47,459 bases of DNA from Pseudomonadota bacterium (lineage in GTDB: Bacteria; Pseudomonadota; Gammaproteobacteria; Burkholderiales; Casimicrobiaceae), in NCBI GenBank assembly GCA_009786085.1, contig WQTW01000002.1, positions 1 to 47,459 on the forward strand, read 5' to 3'. Within the stretch, counting starts at the first letter, position 1. The number at the start of each line of letters is the position of its first letter. The translations under genes were made by a program, and so were the position numbers. Below are positions 39,248 to 46,029 of the stretch, in pieces. The notes beneath the pieces are model-generated. The model searched no databases. It saw only the letters and a list, made by a program, of their open reading frames with translations, and was not told the DNA's origin.

Positions 39248-39332
39248 AGCCCCCTTTCCAAAGGGGGTGTCGGCGAAGCCGACGGGGGTTTGCCCCATCT
39301 CCCGCTTGCGGGAGAGGGTTGGGGAGGGGGCA
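39248..39332. repeat. Repeats B and A after the methylase gene
   Basis: B (39248-39292, CCCCCTTTCCAAAGGGGG, then GTCGGC-GAA-GCCGAC) is followed by A (39298-39317, CTCCCGCTTGCGGGAG). They separate the late operon from the right-arm cluster and could end late transcripts. Confidence 0.9.
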
Positions 39333-39389
39333 AGCTCTTACTGAATTGCACAAAATGGAAACTTTTTGACATGGATCAACTTTACAGGC

Positions 39390-39418
39390 TTGCCGGACTA
39401 TGCGCAATAGCGTATAGT
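39390..39418 (+). promoter_or_regulatory. Predicted promoter of the right-arm accessory cluster
   Basis: TTGCCG (39390-39395), a 17-nt spacer and TATAGT (39413-39418) make a plausible sigma-70 promoter; an alternative -35, TTGACA, lies at 39366-39371. It would allow the following genes to be expressed in the lysogen, independent of late phage transcription. Confidence 0.55.
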
Positions 39419-39486
39419 TACACCTATGGAACAACCCCGTCCCATCTGCCTCCAGCCAGTAGCCGGACTCTACGGAGATTGTAAAT

Positions 39487-39828
39487 ATGTCACACATCAA
39501 ATCACGCAAAGCCTTCGCCGACGGCGCAGACCTGATCCCTCAAGTCACTGAGGCCGGTTACCGCAAAATCGAAGCCTTCCTGATCGAAAAACACCGCCTC
39601 GGCAGCGGCCACGAGTGGAGCAACGCCGAACTGCGCATCCATGCCTGGCAGGCGGAATACAGAATCGCCCAGAGCGAAGGCGGCCATTATGCGGTAACCG
39701 GAGTGGTTATCGCCCTGGACGAATGGGAAACCATGAGCGGCGAAATTGAAACGCTGACCCTTTCCGAGGCTGACGGCGACTACGGATACATCCGCCGCCA
39801 GCCCTGGCATACCCGCGAAAACACTTGA
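39487..39828 (+). CDS. Hypothetical accessory protein
   Basis: I do not recognise this 113-aa protein. It is acidic, mostly helical with a beta C-terminus (EAGYRKIEAFLIEKHRLGSG, then YAVTGVVIALDEWETMSGEI). It has the leader CTCTACGGAGAT, which recurs before the next gene, so both probably arose together. It is the first gene behind the promoter at 39390-39418. Confidence 0.65.
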   Translation: MSHIKSRKAFADGADLIPQVTEAGYRKIEAFLIEKHRLGSGHEWSNAELRIHAWQAEYRIAQSEGGHYAVTGVVIALDEWETMSGEIETLTLSEADGDYGYIRRQPWHTRENT

Positions 39829-39873
39829 CCAACCACCCGCCGGGGCACGCCCCGGCCTCTACGGAGATGAATC

Positions 39874-40281
39874 ATGAAACAAAACCACATTGCCACACTC
39901 TATATCGTTTACGGAGCCCCGAGCGACCCGACGATGACCCGCGAAGAGTACGACCTCACAACGATGTCGTGGGACGATGCCGTTATGGCGGCGCGGAATC
40001 ACGCTCGCAAAATCCGGGGCGTTATCTCGGCGCTGATTACTACGCCGGTGTCTGGTTTCACGGTCGGCGGTAAGGACGTTCCGCTCACCAAAGTTTTTCG
40101 GCCACGCGAAATCGGCGGCGGCGCAGCGCAAAGCATCATCACGGCTGTTTACGACATGTCAAGTGATGACGATGATGTCCTGTGTCCGGGGCCGGACGCC
40201 AGCGTCGCCGACTGGGAAGAATGGGTGCAACAGCATTCGCGCTTGATCGGACGCGCGATTAAGGGAGATAAGCCATGCTGA
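39874..40281 (+). CDS. Hypothetical accessory protein
   Basis: The 135-aa protein (leader CTCTACGGAGATGAATC) is unknown to me. LYIVYGAPSDPTMTREEYDL at the start and an acidic stretch SSDDDDV near residue 97 are the visible features. It overlaps the next gene by 7 bp. The small size, unknown sequence and cluster position suggest moron-type cargo. Confidence 0.65.
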   Translation: MKQNHIATLYIVYGAPSDPTMTREEYDLTTMSWDDAVMAARNHARKIRGVISALITTPVSGFTVGGKDVPLTKVFRPREIGGGAAQSIITAVYDMSSDDDDVLCPGPDASVADWEEWVQQHSRLIGRAIKGDKPC

Positions 40282-40577
40282 CCTACCGCGATTTGCAAAG
40301 CGCGTTTCGGACGGGCTGGCTCGACGCCAGAGTGGCGGGCGTAAAAACGGAGATCGACGTTTTTCCGATGGAGCGGTGTTTGCTTATGTCGGGATCTGTG
40401 CCGCGCCACGCCATGCGGGTGAGTGACGGAAAAACGATGGCCTACAACTCCGGGCTACACGCCTATATCGGCAAACGTAAAAACGCACTCACGTTTTGGC
40501 AAAACGCCGTCTACTTCGGCAGGCCAGATGGGTTTGTGCGGCGCGGAAGAATGGGGTGGCGATATGAAAAAGCTTAA
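40275..40577 (+). CDS. Hypothetical accessory protein
   Basis: This 100-aa basic protein (LTYRDLQSAFRTGWLDARVA, then KRKNALTFWQNAVYFGRPDG) starts within the end of its neighbour, after AAGGGAGATAAGCC. No family is recognised. It overlaps the following frame by 14 bp, so the cluster is tightly packed and probably co-translated. Confidence 0.6.
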   Translation: MLTYRDLQSAFRTGWLDARVAGVKTEIDVFPMERCLLMSGSVPRHAMRVSDGKTMAYNSGLHAYIGKRKNALTFWQNAVYFGRPDGFVRRGRMGWRYEKA

Positions 40578-40860
40578 CGCAATGGCGCACAAAAATACGG
40601 TAAAAAGCGTAATCGCGCGAATGACAGGAGCGGCTTATGGTGATATTTATATAGGCTCGTCGGGCATAGCAACACACAACGTGCGTCACAACGTTTACGA
40701 TTTTGCGTATGTGTCATGGGTGTACAGGGTTGATGACGGGGAATGGCATACTCTCATCCAGCCGCTCAATGGGCAGGAATGTTTCACGGTCACTGGCATA
40801 ATGCAGTGGGACGGTGAAAAGGGATTTTTTGGCCAGTCAAAAGACGGACGCCCTTTTTAG
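40564..40860 (+). CDS. Hypothetical accessory protein
   Basis: The 98-aa protein (ATG 40564) has no known motif. It is mixed alpha/beta with Tyr/Val-rich strands (HNVYDFAYVSWVYRVDDGEW). Composition here is lower in GC than the structural genes. An upstream extension in the same frame lacks a ribosome-binding site. Confidence 0.55.
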   Translation: MKKLNAMAHKNTVKSVIARMTGAAYGDIYIGSSGIATHNVRHNVYDFAYVSWVYRVDDGEWHTLIQPLNGQECFTVTGIMQWDGEKGFFGQSKDGRPF

Positions 40861-40875
40861 CGCTTGGAGAGGCCA

Positions 40876-41478
40876 ATGCTTAATTTTTTTAAACGCGCCC
40901 CCACCGTCGCCGACTGGGCTGCTCGCCACCTCGCCGCCACCGAGCGCGAGGTGGCGTCGCGCTGCCCGTACCCTTACTTACACAGGGCGATGCTGCTGGC
41001 CGTCACCACCGGCCAGCGGCGCGGGGACATCATTAAGATGCGATTCGCCGAGGATGTTTTTGATGGTCATCTTTGGGTGATCCAAGAAAAAACCGGCGCA
41101 CGCGTGGCCATCCCGCTGGCGCTGCGCTGCGAGGCCATCGGCTGGTCGGTTGGCGATGCGATAGACCTCTGCCGCGATGGCAGCGCTACGCCGTATCTGC
41201 TACATACAGCGCACAAGGCGCATGGGCTGCCGGTCAATGCCTCTCTTTTATCGGTGCGGTTTTGCCGATTGCGTGAGACTGTTTGCGGCCCTTGGAGCAG
41301 CGAGGGGACACCGCCGACTTTTCATGAGCAACGGTCTCTGGCCGAGCGGCTTTACGACGCACAGGGCATCGATACCCGCAAGCTGCTCGGCCACCGGCGC
41401 AGGTCGATGACGGACACCTACAACAGCGACCGTCGGTTGCGAGAATGGGTTAAAATTCCGCTGGAACCAAAAAAATGA
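40876..41478 (+). CDS. Short tyrosine recombinase (integrase catalytic domain)
   Basis: The 200-aa protein keeps a complete tyrosine recombinase active site: Arg48 (TTGQRRGDI), Lys72 (EKTG), His150 and Arg153 (FHEQRSL), His173 (LLGHR) and the nucleophile Tyr182 (DTYNSDR). It lacks the usual N-terminal arm-binding and core-binding domains of phage integrases (about 330-400 aa). A Mu-type phage integrates by its DDE transposase, so a second recombinase is unexpected. It could resolve or invert DNA, be a remnant of another element, or serve the small cluster it ends. An excisionase-like protein follows. Confidence 0.8.
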   Translation: MLNFFKRAPTVADWAARHLAATEREVASRCPYPYLHRAMLLAVTTGQRRGDIIKMRFAEDVFDGHLWVIQEKTGARVAIPLALRCEAIGWSVGDAIDLCRDGSATPYLLHTAHKAHGLPVNASLLSVRFCRLRETVCGPWSSEGTPPTFHEQRSLAERLYDAQGIDTRKLLGHRRRSMTDTYNSDRRLREWVKIPLEPKK

Positions 41479-41765
41479 GGGCCGGAATGGTCAGCAGGAC
41501 GTACAAATGGCGTGAGCGGTGGCAGGTCGATCTGATGGCCTGCACCGCCACGCACGACACCAGGCTTGTCGTCTACTTCGGCAACGTGCCTGACGGTGCA
41601 CAGCCGTTCGGCGCGGGTTTCGTGATGCCCGCCAACCTCGCCAACGTGCAGGCCGCACTGGAGGCCAAAAACGGCCTGCACAACACCCCGATCATGATTC
41701 GCAGACTGGCCAACGAGGCGGTAAAAATATGGCAACGGGAGCGCGACCATGCAGTCAACCGCTGA
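41475..41765 (+). CDS. Hypothetical protein next to the recombinase
   Basis: The 96-aa product starts at ATG 41475 (ATGA overlap with the recombinase stop), or at ATG 41487 after GAGGGCCGG. It begins with basic residues (VSRTYKWRERWQVDLMACTA) and ends in a helix (IMIRRLANEAVKIWQRERDH). It is not recognised. It overlaps the next gene by 17 bp, so recombinase, this gene and the HTH gene form one unit. Confidence 0.6.
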   Translation: MRAGMVSRTYKWRERWQVDLMACTATHDTRLVVYFGNVPDGAQPFGAGFVMPANLANVQAALEAKNGLHNTPIMIRRLANEAVKIWQRERDHAVNR

Positions 41766-41952
41766 GGCTGCCGCGCGGCTCGGCATCAGCCAGCGCCGCC
41801 TCCAAGCCCTGCTCAAAGAAGGGCGCGTCAAGGGCGCGCAGCAAGTCGGCAGATCGTGGGTGATCCCGGACAACCCCCAGATCACCGCCGGGACGCGCGG
41901 CCCGGAGCCGGTGTTTAAAACCGTCCGTCCGCCGCGTTCAAAAAGCAAATAA
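41749..41952 (+). CDS. Excisionase-like HTH protein
   Basis: The 67-aa protein is a MerR/excisionase-type winged helix (HTH_17): EAAARLGISQRRLQALLKEG, then RVKGAQQVGRSWVIPDN. Such proteins bind DNA and often steer tyrosine recombinases. Its place two genes after the recombinase suggests an Int-Xis pair, though it might instead bind the right prophage end beside it. The C-terminus is basic and disordered. Confidence 0.75.
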   Translation: MQSTAEAAARLGISQRRLQALLKEGRVKGAQQVGRSWVIPDNPQITAGTRGPEPVFKTVRPPRSKSK

Positions 41953-41980
41953 AAAGCCCCGTTTCGGCGTGGCTTTTTTG
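41952..41980. terminator. Terminator at the right end of the phage genes
   Basis: AAAAAGCCCCG-TTTCGG-CGTGGCTTTTTT forms a stem with an A-tract before it and a T-tract after it, so it can work in both directions. It ends the rightward transcript and may shield the prophage end from outside transcription. Confidence 0.8.
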
Positions 41981-42060
41981 CAGGCGTTTTGTCTTTATAT
42001 GACGATTTTCGCGCTGACAAAATGAGCGCAAATCACTGACAAAACGATCGCGCGCGTACA
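41977..42060 (+). promoter_or_regulatory. Right prophage end with transposase-binding sites
   Basis: CTGACAAAA at 42036-42044 lies 16 bp from the terminal CA, mirroring the left end exactly; a second copy is at 42014-42022, 22 bp further in. TTTTGCAGGCGTTTTGTC (41977-41994) repeats the inner left-end sequence in direct orientation. The two outermost sites are inverted between ends, as transposition requires. Confidence 0.8.
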
Positions 42061-42065
42061 GGCTA
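42061..42065. repeat. Target-site duplication GGCTA, right copy
   Basis: Identical to 91-95 and directly after the terminal CA of the prophage. Confidence 0.9.
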
Positions 42066-42221
42066 CCCCCCCCCTACGTGTGTAGATACCTATCCGTTGG
42101 GTGAGTGTGCTACGCGCTCGCCAGCACTGGCGGGCACGTCCAACTGAGGTTTTCAGGTTAAATCGTGTTTTTCGTGGTTAAAAGTTTAGAATGTCCACTC
42201 TTTGTTCGCTTCGTTCCCAAA
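42066..42221. other. Host intergenic DNA right of the prophage
   Basis: A run of about ten C follows the duplication, then a CGCCAG-CA-CTGGCG hairpin (about 42119-42133) and half a D repeat (42164-42180). No gene or clear promoter for aroE is seen, so the prophage may have separated aroE from its native upstream region. Confidence 0.5.
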
Positions 42222-43280
42222 ATGAAACATTTCGCTGTTATCGGCAATCCCATCGCGCATTCCCGTTCGCCCGAGATTCATCGGGCGTTTGCAGAGCAAA
42301 CCGGAAAGGCGATAACTTACCGGCGTATCGAAGCGCCGCTGGCGCCCGATGATTCCGGTTTCGCCGATGCGGCGCGGCGGTTTTTTGCCGATGGCGGTTT
42401 CGGGATGAATGTCACGGCGCCGTTCAAGGACGCCGCGTTTCGCCTTGCTTCGGCGGTCAGCGAGCGATCGCGCTTGGCGGGGGCGGCCAATACGTTGATG
42501 GCGGATGGGCGCGGCGGATGGCGCGCGGACAATACCGACGGCATCGGGCTTGTCCGTGATTTGGTCGGCAGACTCGGGCTGCCGCTGGCCGATCAGCGAC
42601 TTTTGGTTCTGGGCGCGGGCGGCGCCAGCGCCGGAATTCTGGGGCCGTTGCTTGATGCGCGACCGGCGCAGATCGTGTTGTGGAACCGGAGCGCCGACAA
42701 GGCGCAGCGGCTTGTTCAGCAGTTCGCCGCTGTTTATCCTGACGCGCCGTTGTCGGCTGTCTCGCATTTTTCAGCGAAAACCGGTGGGGCGGCGTTCGAT
42801 CTGGTGATTCATGCCACCAGCTTGAAGGTGGGGGTTGGCAGGAATCAGATCGGGCAGCAGGTTGCCGCCCCTGCGCCTCTATCGGAACGTTTTGCCCGTA
42901 GGGGAAGCAATCTGCTTCCCGAAAATACCCCCTCTCCCCCAGCCCCTCTCCCGCAAGGGGAGAGGGGTGCAAAGGGTAGGGAGGCGCTCCGGCAAACCTC
43001 CGCCGCCTTCGGCGGCACTCCGTTTGAAAAAGGGGCTGAGGGAAATTCAGCCTGGCCCTGGCTGATGTCGCTGTGTGCGCCCGGCACGTTCTTTTATGAT
43101 TTGAGCTATGCCGATAACGAGGAGACGTTCTTTCTGGGGTGGGCGAGAACATGCGGCGCGCATCGGTGGAGTGACGGTTTCGGGATGCTGGTCGAGCAGG
43201 CGGCGGAGAGTTTCCGGATTTGGCACGGTTGTTTGCCCGAAACAGCGCCGGTTTTTGCAGCCCTGCGGCCTAAAAAGTGA
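42222..43280 (+). CDS. aroE: Shikimate dehydrogenase with an in-frame repeat insertion
   Basis: AroE reduces 3-dehydroshikimate with NADPH in aromatic amino acid synthesis. The 352-aa frame (ATG 42222) shows the shikimate-binding NPIAHSRSP, the catalytic Lys in NVTAPFKDAA, DNTDGIG, and the NADP loop GAGGASAG. Typical AroE is about 270-285 aa. The excess of about 70 residues (about 204-274) falls between DLVIHATSL and WPWLMSLCAPGTFFYDLSYA, and is coded by repeats A and B (SPPAPLPQGERGAKG, SAAFGGTPFEKGAEG). All expected motifs resume afterwards (DGFGMLVEQAAESFRIW), so the enzyme may still fold. If this is the only aroE, the insertion must be tolerated. Confidence 0.93.
   Translation: MKHFAVIGNPIAHSRSPEIHRAFAEQTGKAITYRRIEAPLAPDDSGFADAARRFFADGGFGMNVTAPFKDAAFRLASAVSERSRLAGAANTLMADGRGGWRADNTDGIGLVRDLVGRLGLPLADQRLLVLGAGGASAGILGPLLDARPAQIVLWNRSADKAQRLVQQFAAVYPDAPLSAVSHFSAKTGGAAFDLVIHATSLKVGVGRNQIGQQVAAPAPLSERFARRGSNLLPENTPSPPAPLPQGERGAKGREALRQTSAAFGGTPFEKGAEGNSAWPWLMSLCAPGTFFYDLSYADNEETFFLGWARTCGAHRWSDGFGMLVEQAAESFRIWHGCLPETAPVFAALRPKK
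42888..43040. repeat. Repeats in aroE: hairpin, A and B
   Basis: TAGGGGAAGCA-ATC-TGCTTCCC (about 42899-42920), A (42943-42967, CCTCTCCCGCAAGGGGAGAG) and a diverged B (42990-43040, GCCGCC-TTC-GGCGGC and TCCGTTTGAAAAAGGGG). They are translated as part of AroE. Confidence 0.9.
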
Positions 43281-43654
43281 CCGCTCACTTTCAAAAACGC
43301 TCCTGTTCCCACCGTCAATGACGATCTCCGGCGGACGCTTCCCCTAACGCTTGTGGCATTTTCGGTTTTTTCCGCGGTTTTTTCCGCGGTTTTTTCCGAT
43401 GTCACACTTTTTTTCATTTAACACTGGACAACTTGTAGCGATCTGCGGCAAACTTCCATTCAACCTTTTTCATTTAATGGCCTTTTGAAAATGCGCGTCG
43501 TTCGGCCTTCTTTGTTGCGAAGCTGTATCTTTTCGCAATATTTTGCGCGCAGTTGCGCGAGGATCGCATCATGATGAAGTTTTTGTTGTCCTCTTGCCGC
43601 GTTTTACCGATCTCCGCCTGACGCGCTGATTCTTCCTCCATTCTGCTCCGCGCC
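43281..43654. other. Host intergenic region between aroE and aroQ
   Basis: No convincing gene lies here; a - strand frame (43474-43737) runs into aroQ and looks spurious. TTTTTTCCGCGG occurs as a near-perfect 12-bp tandem repeat (three units, about 43367-43400). A weak promoter-like TTGCGA (43515-43520) with TATTTT 18 bp later could serve aroQ-accB-accC-prmA. None of the repeat families A-H is present. Confidence 0.5.
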
Positions 43655-44134
43655 ATGACTGCCTCCAAGTCTTCTGCCGCCTCTTCTGTCCCGTCCATTC
43701 TGGTGCTGCACGGCCCCAATCTGAATCTGTTGGGCACGCGAGAGCCGACGATTTACGGTCATGATTCGCTGGCGGACATCAATGCGCGGTTGGACGGTCT
43801 GACGCAGGCGGCAGGCGTGCCGTTTTTGTCGTTCCAGAGCAACAGCGAGGGCGTGTTGATCGACTTTATTCACACGGCGCCGCAAAAAGGGGTCGGGTTC
43901 GTTGTTATCAATCCGGGGGGGCTGACGCATACCAGTGTCGCGTTGCGCGACGCGTTGTCCGGTGTGGCGTTGCCGTTTATTGAAGTTCACTTGTCCAATA
44001 TCCACGCTCGTGAGCCGTTTCGTCACCGTTCCATGCTGGCCGATCAGGCCATCGGGGTCATTACCGGTCTTGGCGTACGCGGTTACGAGTTCGCGGTGAT
44101 GTGGGCGCTCGAATTTTTACAAAAAAGGTCTTGA
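43655..44134 (+). CDS. aroQ: 3-dehydroquinate dehydratase, type II
   Basis: The 159-aa enzyme dehydrates 3-dehydroquinate in the shikimate pathway. Family marks are [14 protein letters not shown] (Asn and catalytic Arg), Tyr in TIYGH, and the [14 protein letters not shown] block with catalytic His and Arg. The usual NPGAYTHTS motif reads NPGGLTHTS, an unusual change of Ala-Tyr to Gly-Leu next to the substrate pocket. Gene order aroQ-accB-accC is standard in beta- and gammaproteobacteria. Confidence 0.95.
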   Translation: MTASKSSAASSVPSILVLHGPNLNLLGTREPTIYGHDSLADINARLDGLTQAAGVPFLSFQSNSEGVLIDFIHTAPQKGVGFVVINPGGLTHTSVALRDALSGVALPFIEVHLSNIHAREPFRHRSMLADQAIGVITGLGVRGYEFAVMWALEFLQKRS

Positions 44135-44136
44135 CC

Positions 44137-44595
<459 letters not shown>

Positions 44596-44643
44596 GCGCG
44601 CCCTGCGCAGCAAGTATTTACCAACAAGCGAAGGATTGTTCGC

Positions 44644-46023
44644 GTGGCTGCTCGTAAACCCCAACCTCTGTTTGACAAAATTCTGATCGCCAACCGCGGC
44701 GAGATCGCGCTGCGGATTCAGCGCGCCTGCCGCGAAATGGGCATCAAGACCGTCGTCGTCCATTCGGAAGCCGATCGCGACGCCAAATACGTCCGGCTGG
44801 CCGACGAATCGGTGTGCATCGGGCCGCCGCCGCCCACGCTGAGTTACTTGAATATGCCGGCGATTATCGCGGCCGCCGAAGTGACCGACGCGCAGGCGAT
44901 TCATCCGGGTTACGGCTTCCTGTCGGAAAACGCCGATTTCGCCGAAAAAGTGGTGTCGTCCGGCTTCGTCTTTATCGGCCCCAAAGCCGAAACGATCCGA
45001 ATGATGGGCGACAAGGTCAACGCCAAGGCAATGATGATCAAGGCCGGCGTGCCCTGCGTGCCGGGTTCGGAAGGCGCGTTGCCGGAAGACCCGAAGGAAA
45101 TCCTGAAAATTGCGCGACAAGTCGGTTATCCGGTCATCATCAAGGCATCCGGCGGCGGCGGCGGACGCGGTATGCGCGTCGTCAACACCGAAGCTGCGCT
45201 GATCTCGGCGGTCACGCTGACGCGCGCCGAAGCGCAAAGCGCGTTCGGCAATCCGACGGTGTACATGGAGCGTTTTCTGGCGAATCCGCGCCACGTCGAA
45301 ATTCAGGTGCTCGCCGACACGCACAAAAACGCCATCTGGCTGTCCGACCGCGATTGCTCGATGCAGCGCCGCCATCAGAAAATCATCGAAGAAGCGCCCG
45401 CCGTCGGCATTCCGGCGCGCACGTTGACCCGAATCGGCGACCGTTGCGCCGACGCTTGCCGCAAAATCGGCTACCTCGGCGCAGGGACGTTCGAGTTTCT
45501 CTATCAAGACGGCGAGTTCTTCTTCATCGAAATGAACACGCGCATTCAGGTCGAACATCCGGTCACCGAAATGATCACCGGCGTCGATCTCGTTCAGGAA
45601 CAGATCAAGATTGCCGCCGGTCACAAAATGACGCTGCGTCAGCGCGACATCGTTCGTCGCGGTCACTCCATCGAGTGCCGGATCAACGCCGAAGACCCGG
45701 AAACGTTTGCGCCGTCTCCCGGACGCATCACCTCGTATCACGCGCCGGGCGGGCCGGGCATTCGGGTCGATTCACACGTTTATCACAACTACTTCGTGCC
45801 GCCGAATTACGATTCGATGATCGGCAAAATCATTTCCTACGGCGACACGCGCGAACAGGCGATTGCCCGGATGCGCGTCGCGCTTTCCGAAATGGTCGTC
45901 GGCGGCATCAAAACCAATCTCGACCTGCATCAGGATTTGCTGAGCGATGAAAATTTCGTTCGCAGCAATTATTCGATCCACTACCTCGAAGAACGGATGG
46001 CGTTGCGGAAAACGCTGAAGTAA
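44644..46023 (+). CDS. accC: Biotin carboxylase subunit of acetyl-CoA carboxylase
   Basis: The 459-aa enzyme (GTG 44644 after GCGAAGGA) carboxylates biotin on AccB using ATP and bicarbonate. [20 protein letters not shown] opens the biotin carboxylase domain; the ATP-grasp loop is [28 protein letters not shown] carries the catalytic region. Length matches the family (about 450 aa) with nine extra N-terminal residues. No repeat is inserted, in contrast to the next gene. Confidence 0.96.
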   Translation: MAARKPQPLFDKILIANRGEIALRIQRACREMGIKTVVVHSEADRDAKYVRLADESVCIGPPPPTLSYLNMPAIIAAAEVTDAQAIHPGYGFLSENADFAEKVVSSGFVFIGPKAETIRMMGDKVNAKAMMIKAGVPCVPGSEGALPEDPKEILKIARQVGYPVIIKASGGGGGRGMRVVNTEAALISAVTLTRAEAQSAFGNPTVYMERFLANPRHVEIQVLADTHKNAIWLSDRDCSMQRRHQKIIEEAPAVGIPARTLTRIGDRCADACRKIGYLGAGTFEFLYQDGEFFFIEMNTRIQVEHPVTEMITGVDLVQEQIKIAAGHKMTLRQRDIVRRGHSIECRINAEDPETFAPSPGRITSYHAPGGPGIRVDSHVYHNYFVPPNYDSMIGKIISYGDTREQAIARMRVALSEMVVGGIKTNLDLHQDLLSDENFVRSNYSIHYLEERMALRKTLK

Positions 46024-46029
46024 ATCTTC

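Larger units (their letters stand above)
96..42060 (+). mobile_element. Complete Mu-like transposable siphophage prophage
   Basis: The element starts TGCGGGGG and ends GCGCGTACA, flanked by GGCTA on both sides. Inside it are, in typical Mu order, repressor, Ner, MuA-type transposase, MuB-type ATPase, Gam, GemA, Mor, lysis, terminase, DUF935 portal, MuF head protein, gpG, protease/scaffold, capsid and tail genes. Nearly all lie on the + strand; exceptions are the repressor, a small antisense gene (2035-2262) and a moron (10978-11529). The tail module lacks sheath, tail-lysozyme and baseplate genes and has a very long tape measure and a J-like tip, as in siphoviral Mu relatives of the D3112/B3 type. 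Structural genes look intact, apart from repeat-derived in-frame insertions, so the prophage may be functional; this is inference. Confidence 0.95.

Noticed and set aside
43474..43737. - strand frame across the aroE-aroQ gap
   Set aside because: It overlaps the aroQ start, is Arg/Glu-rich and has no family features.
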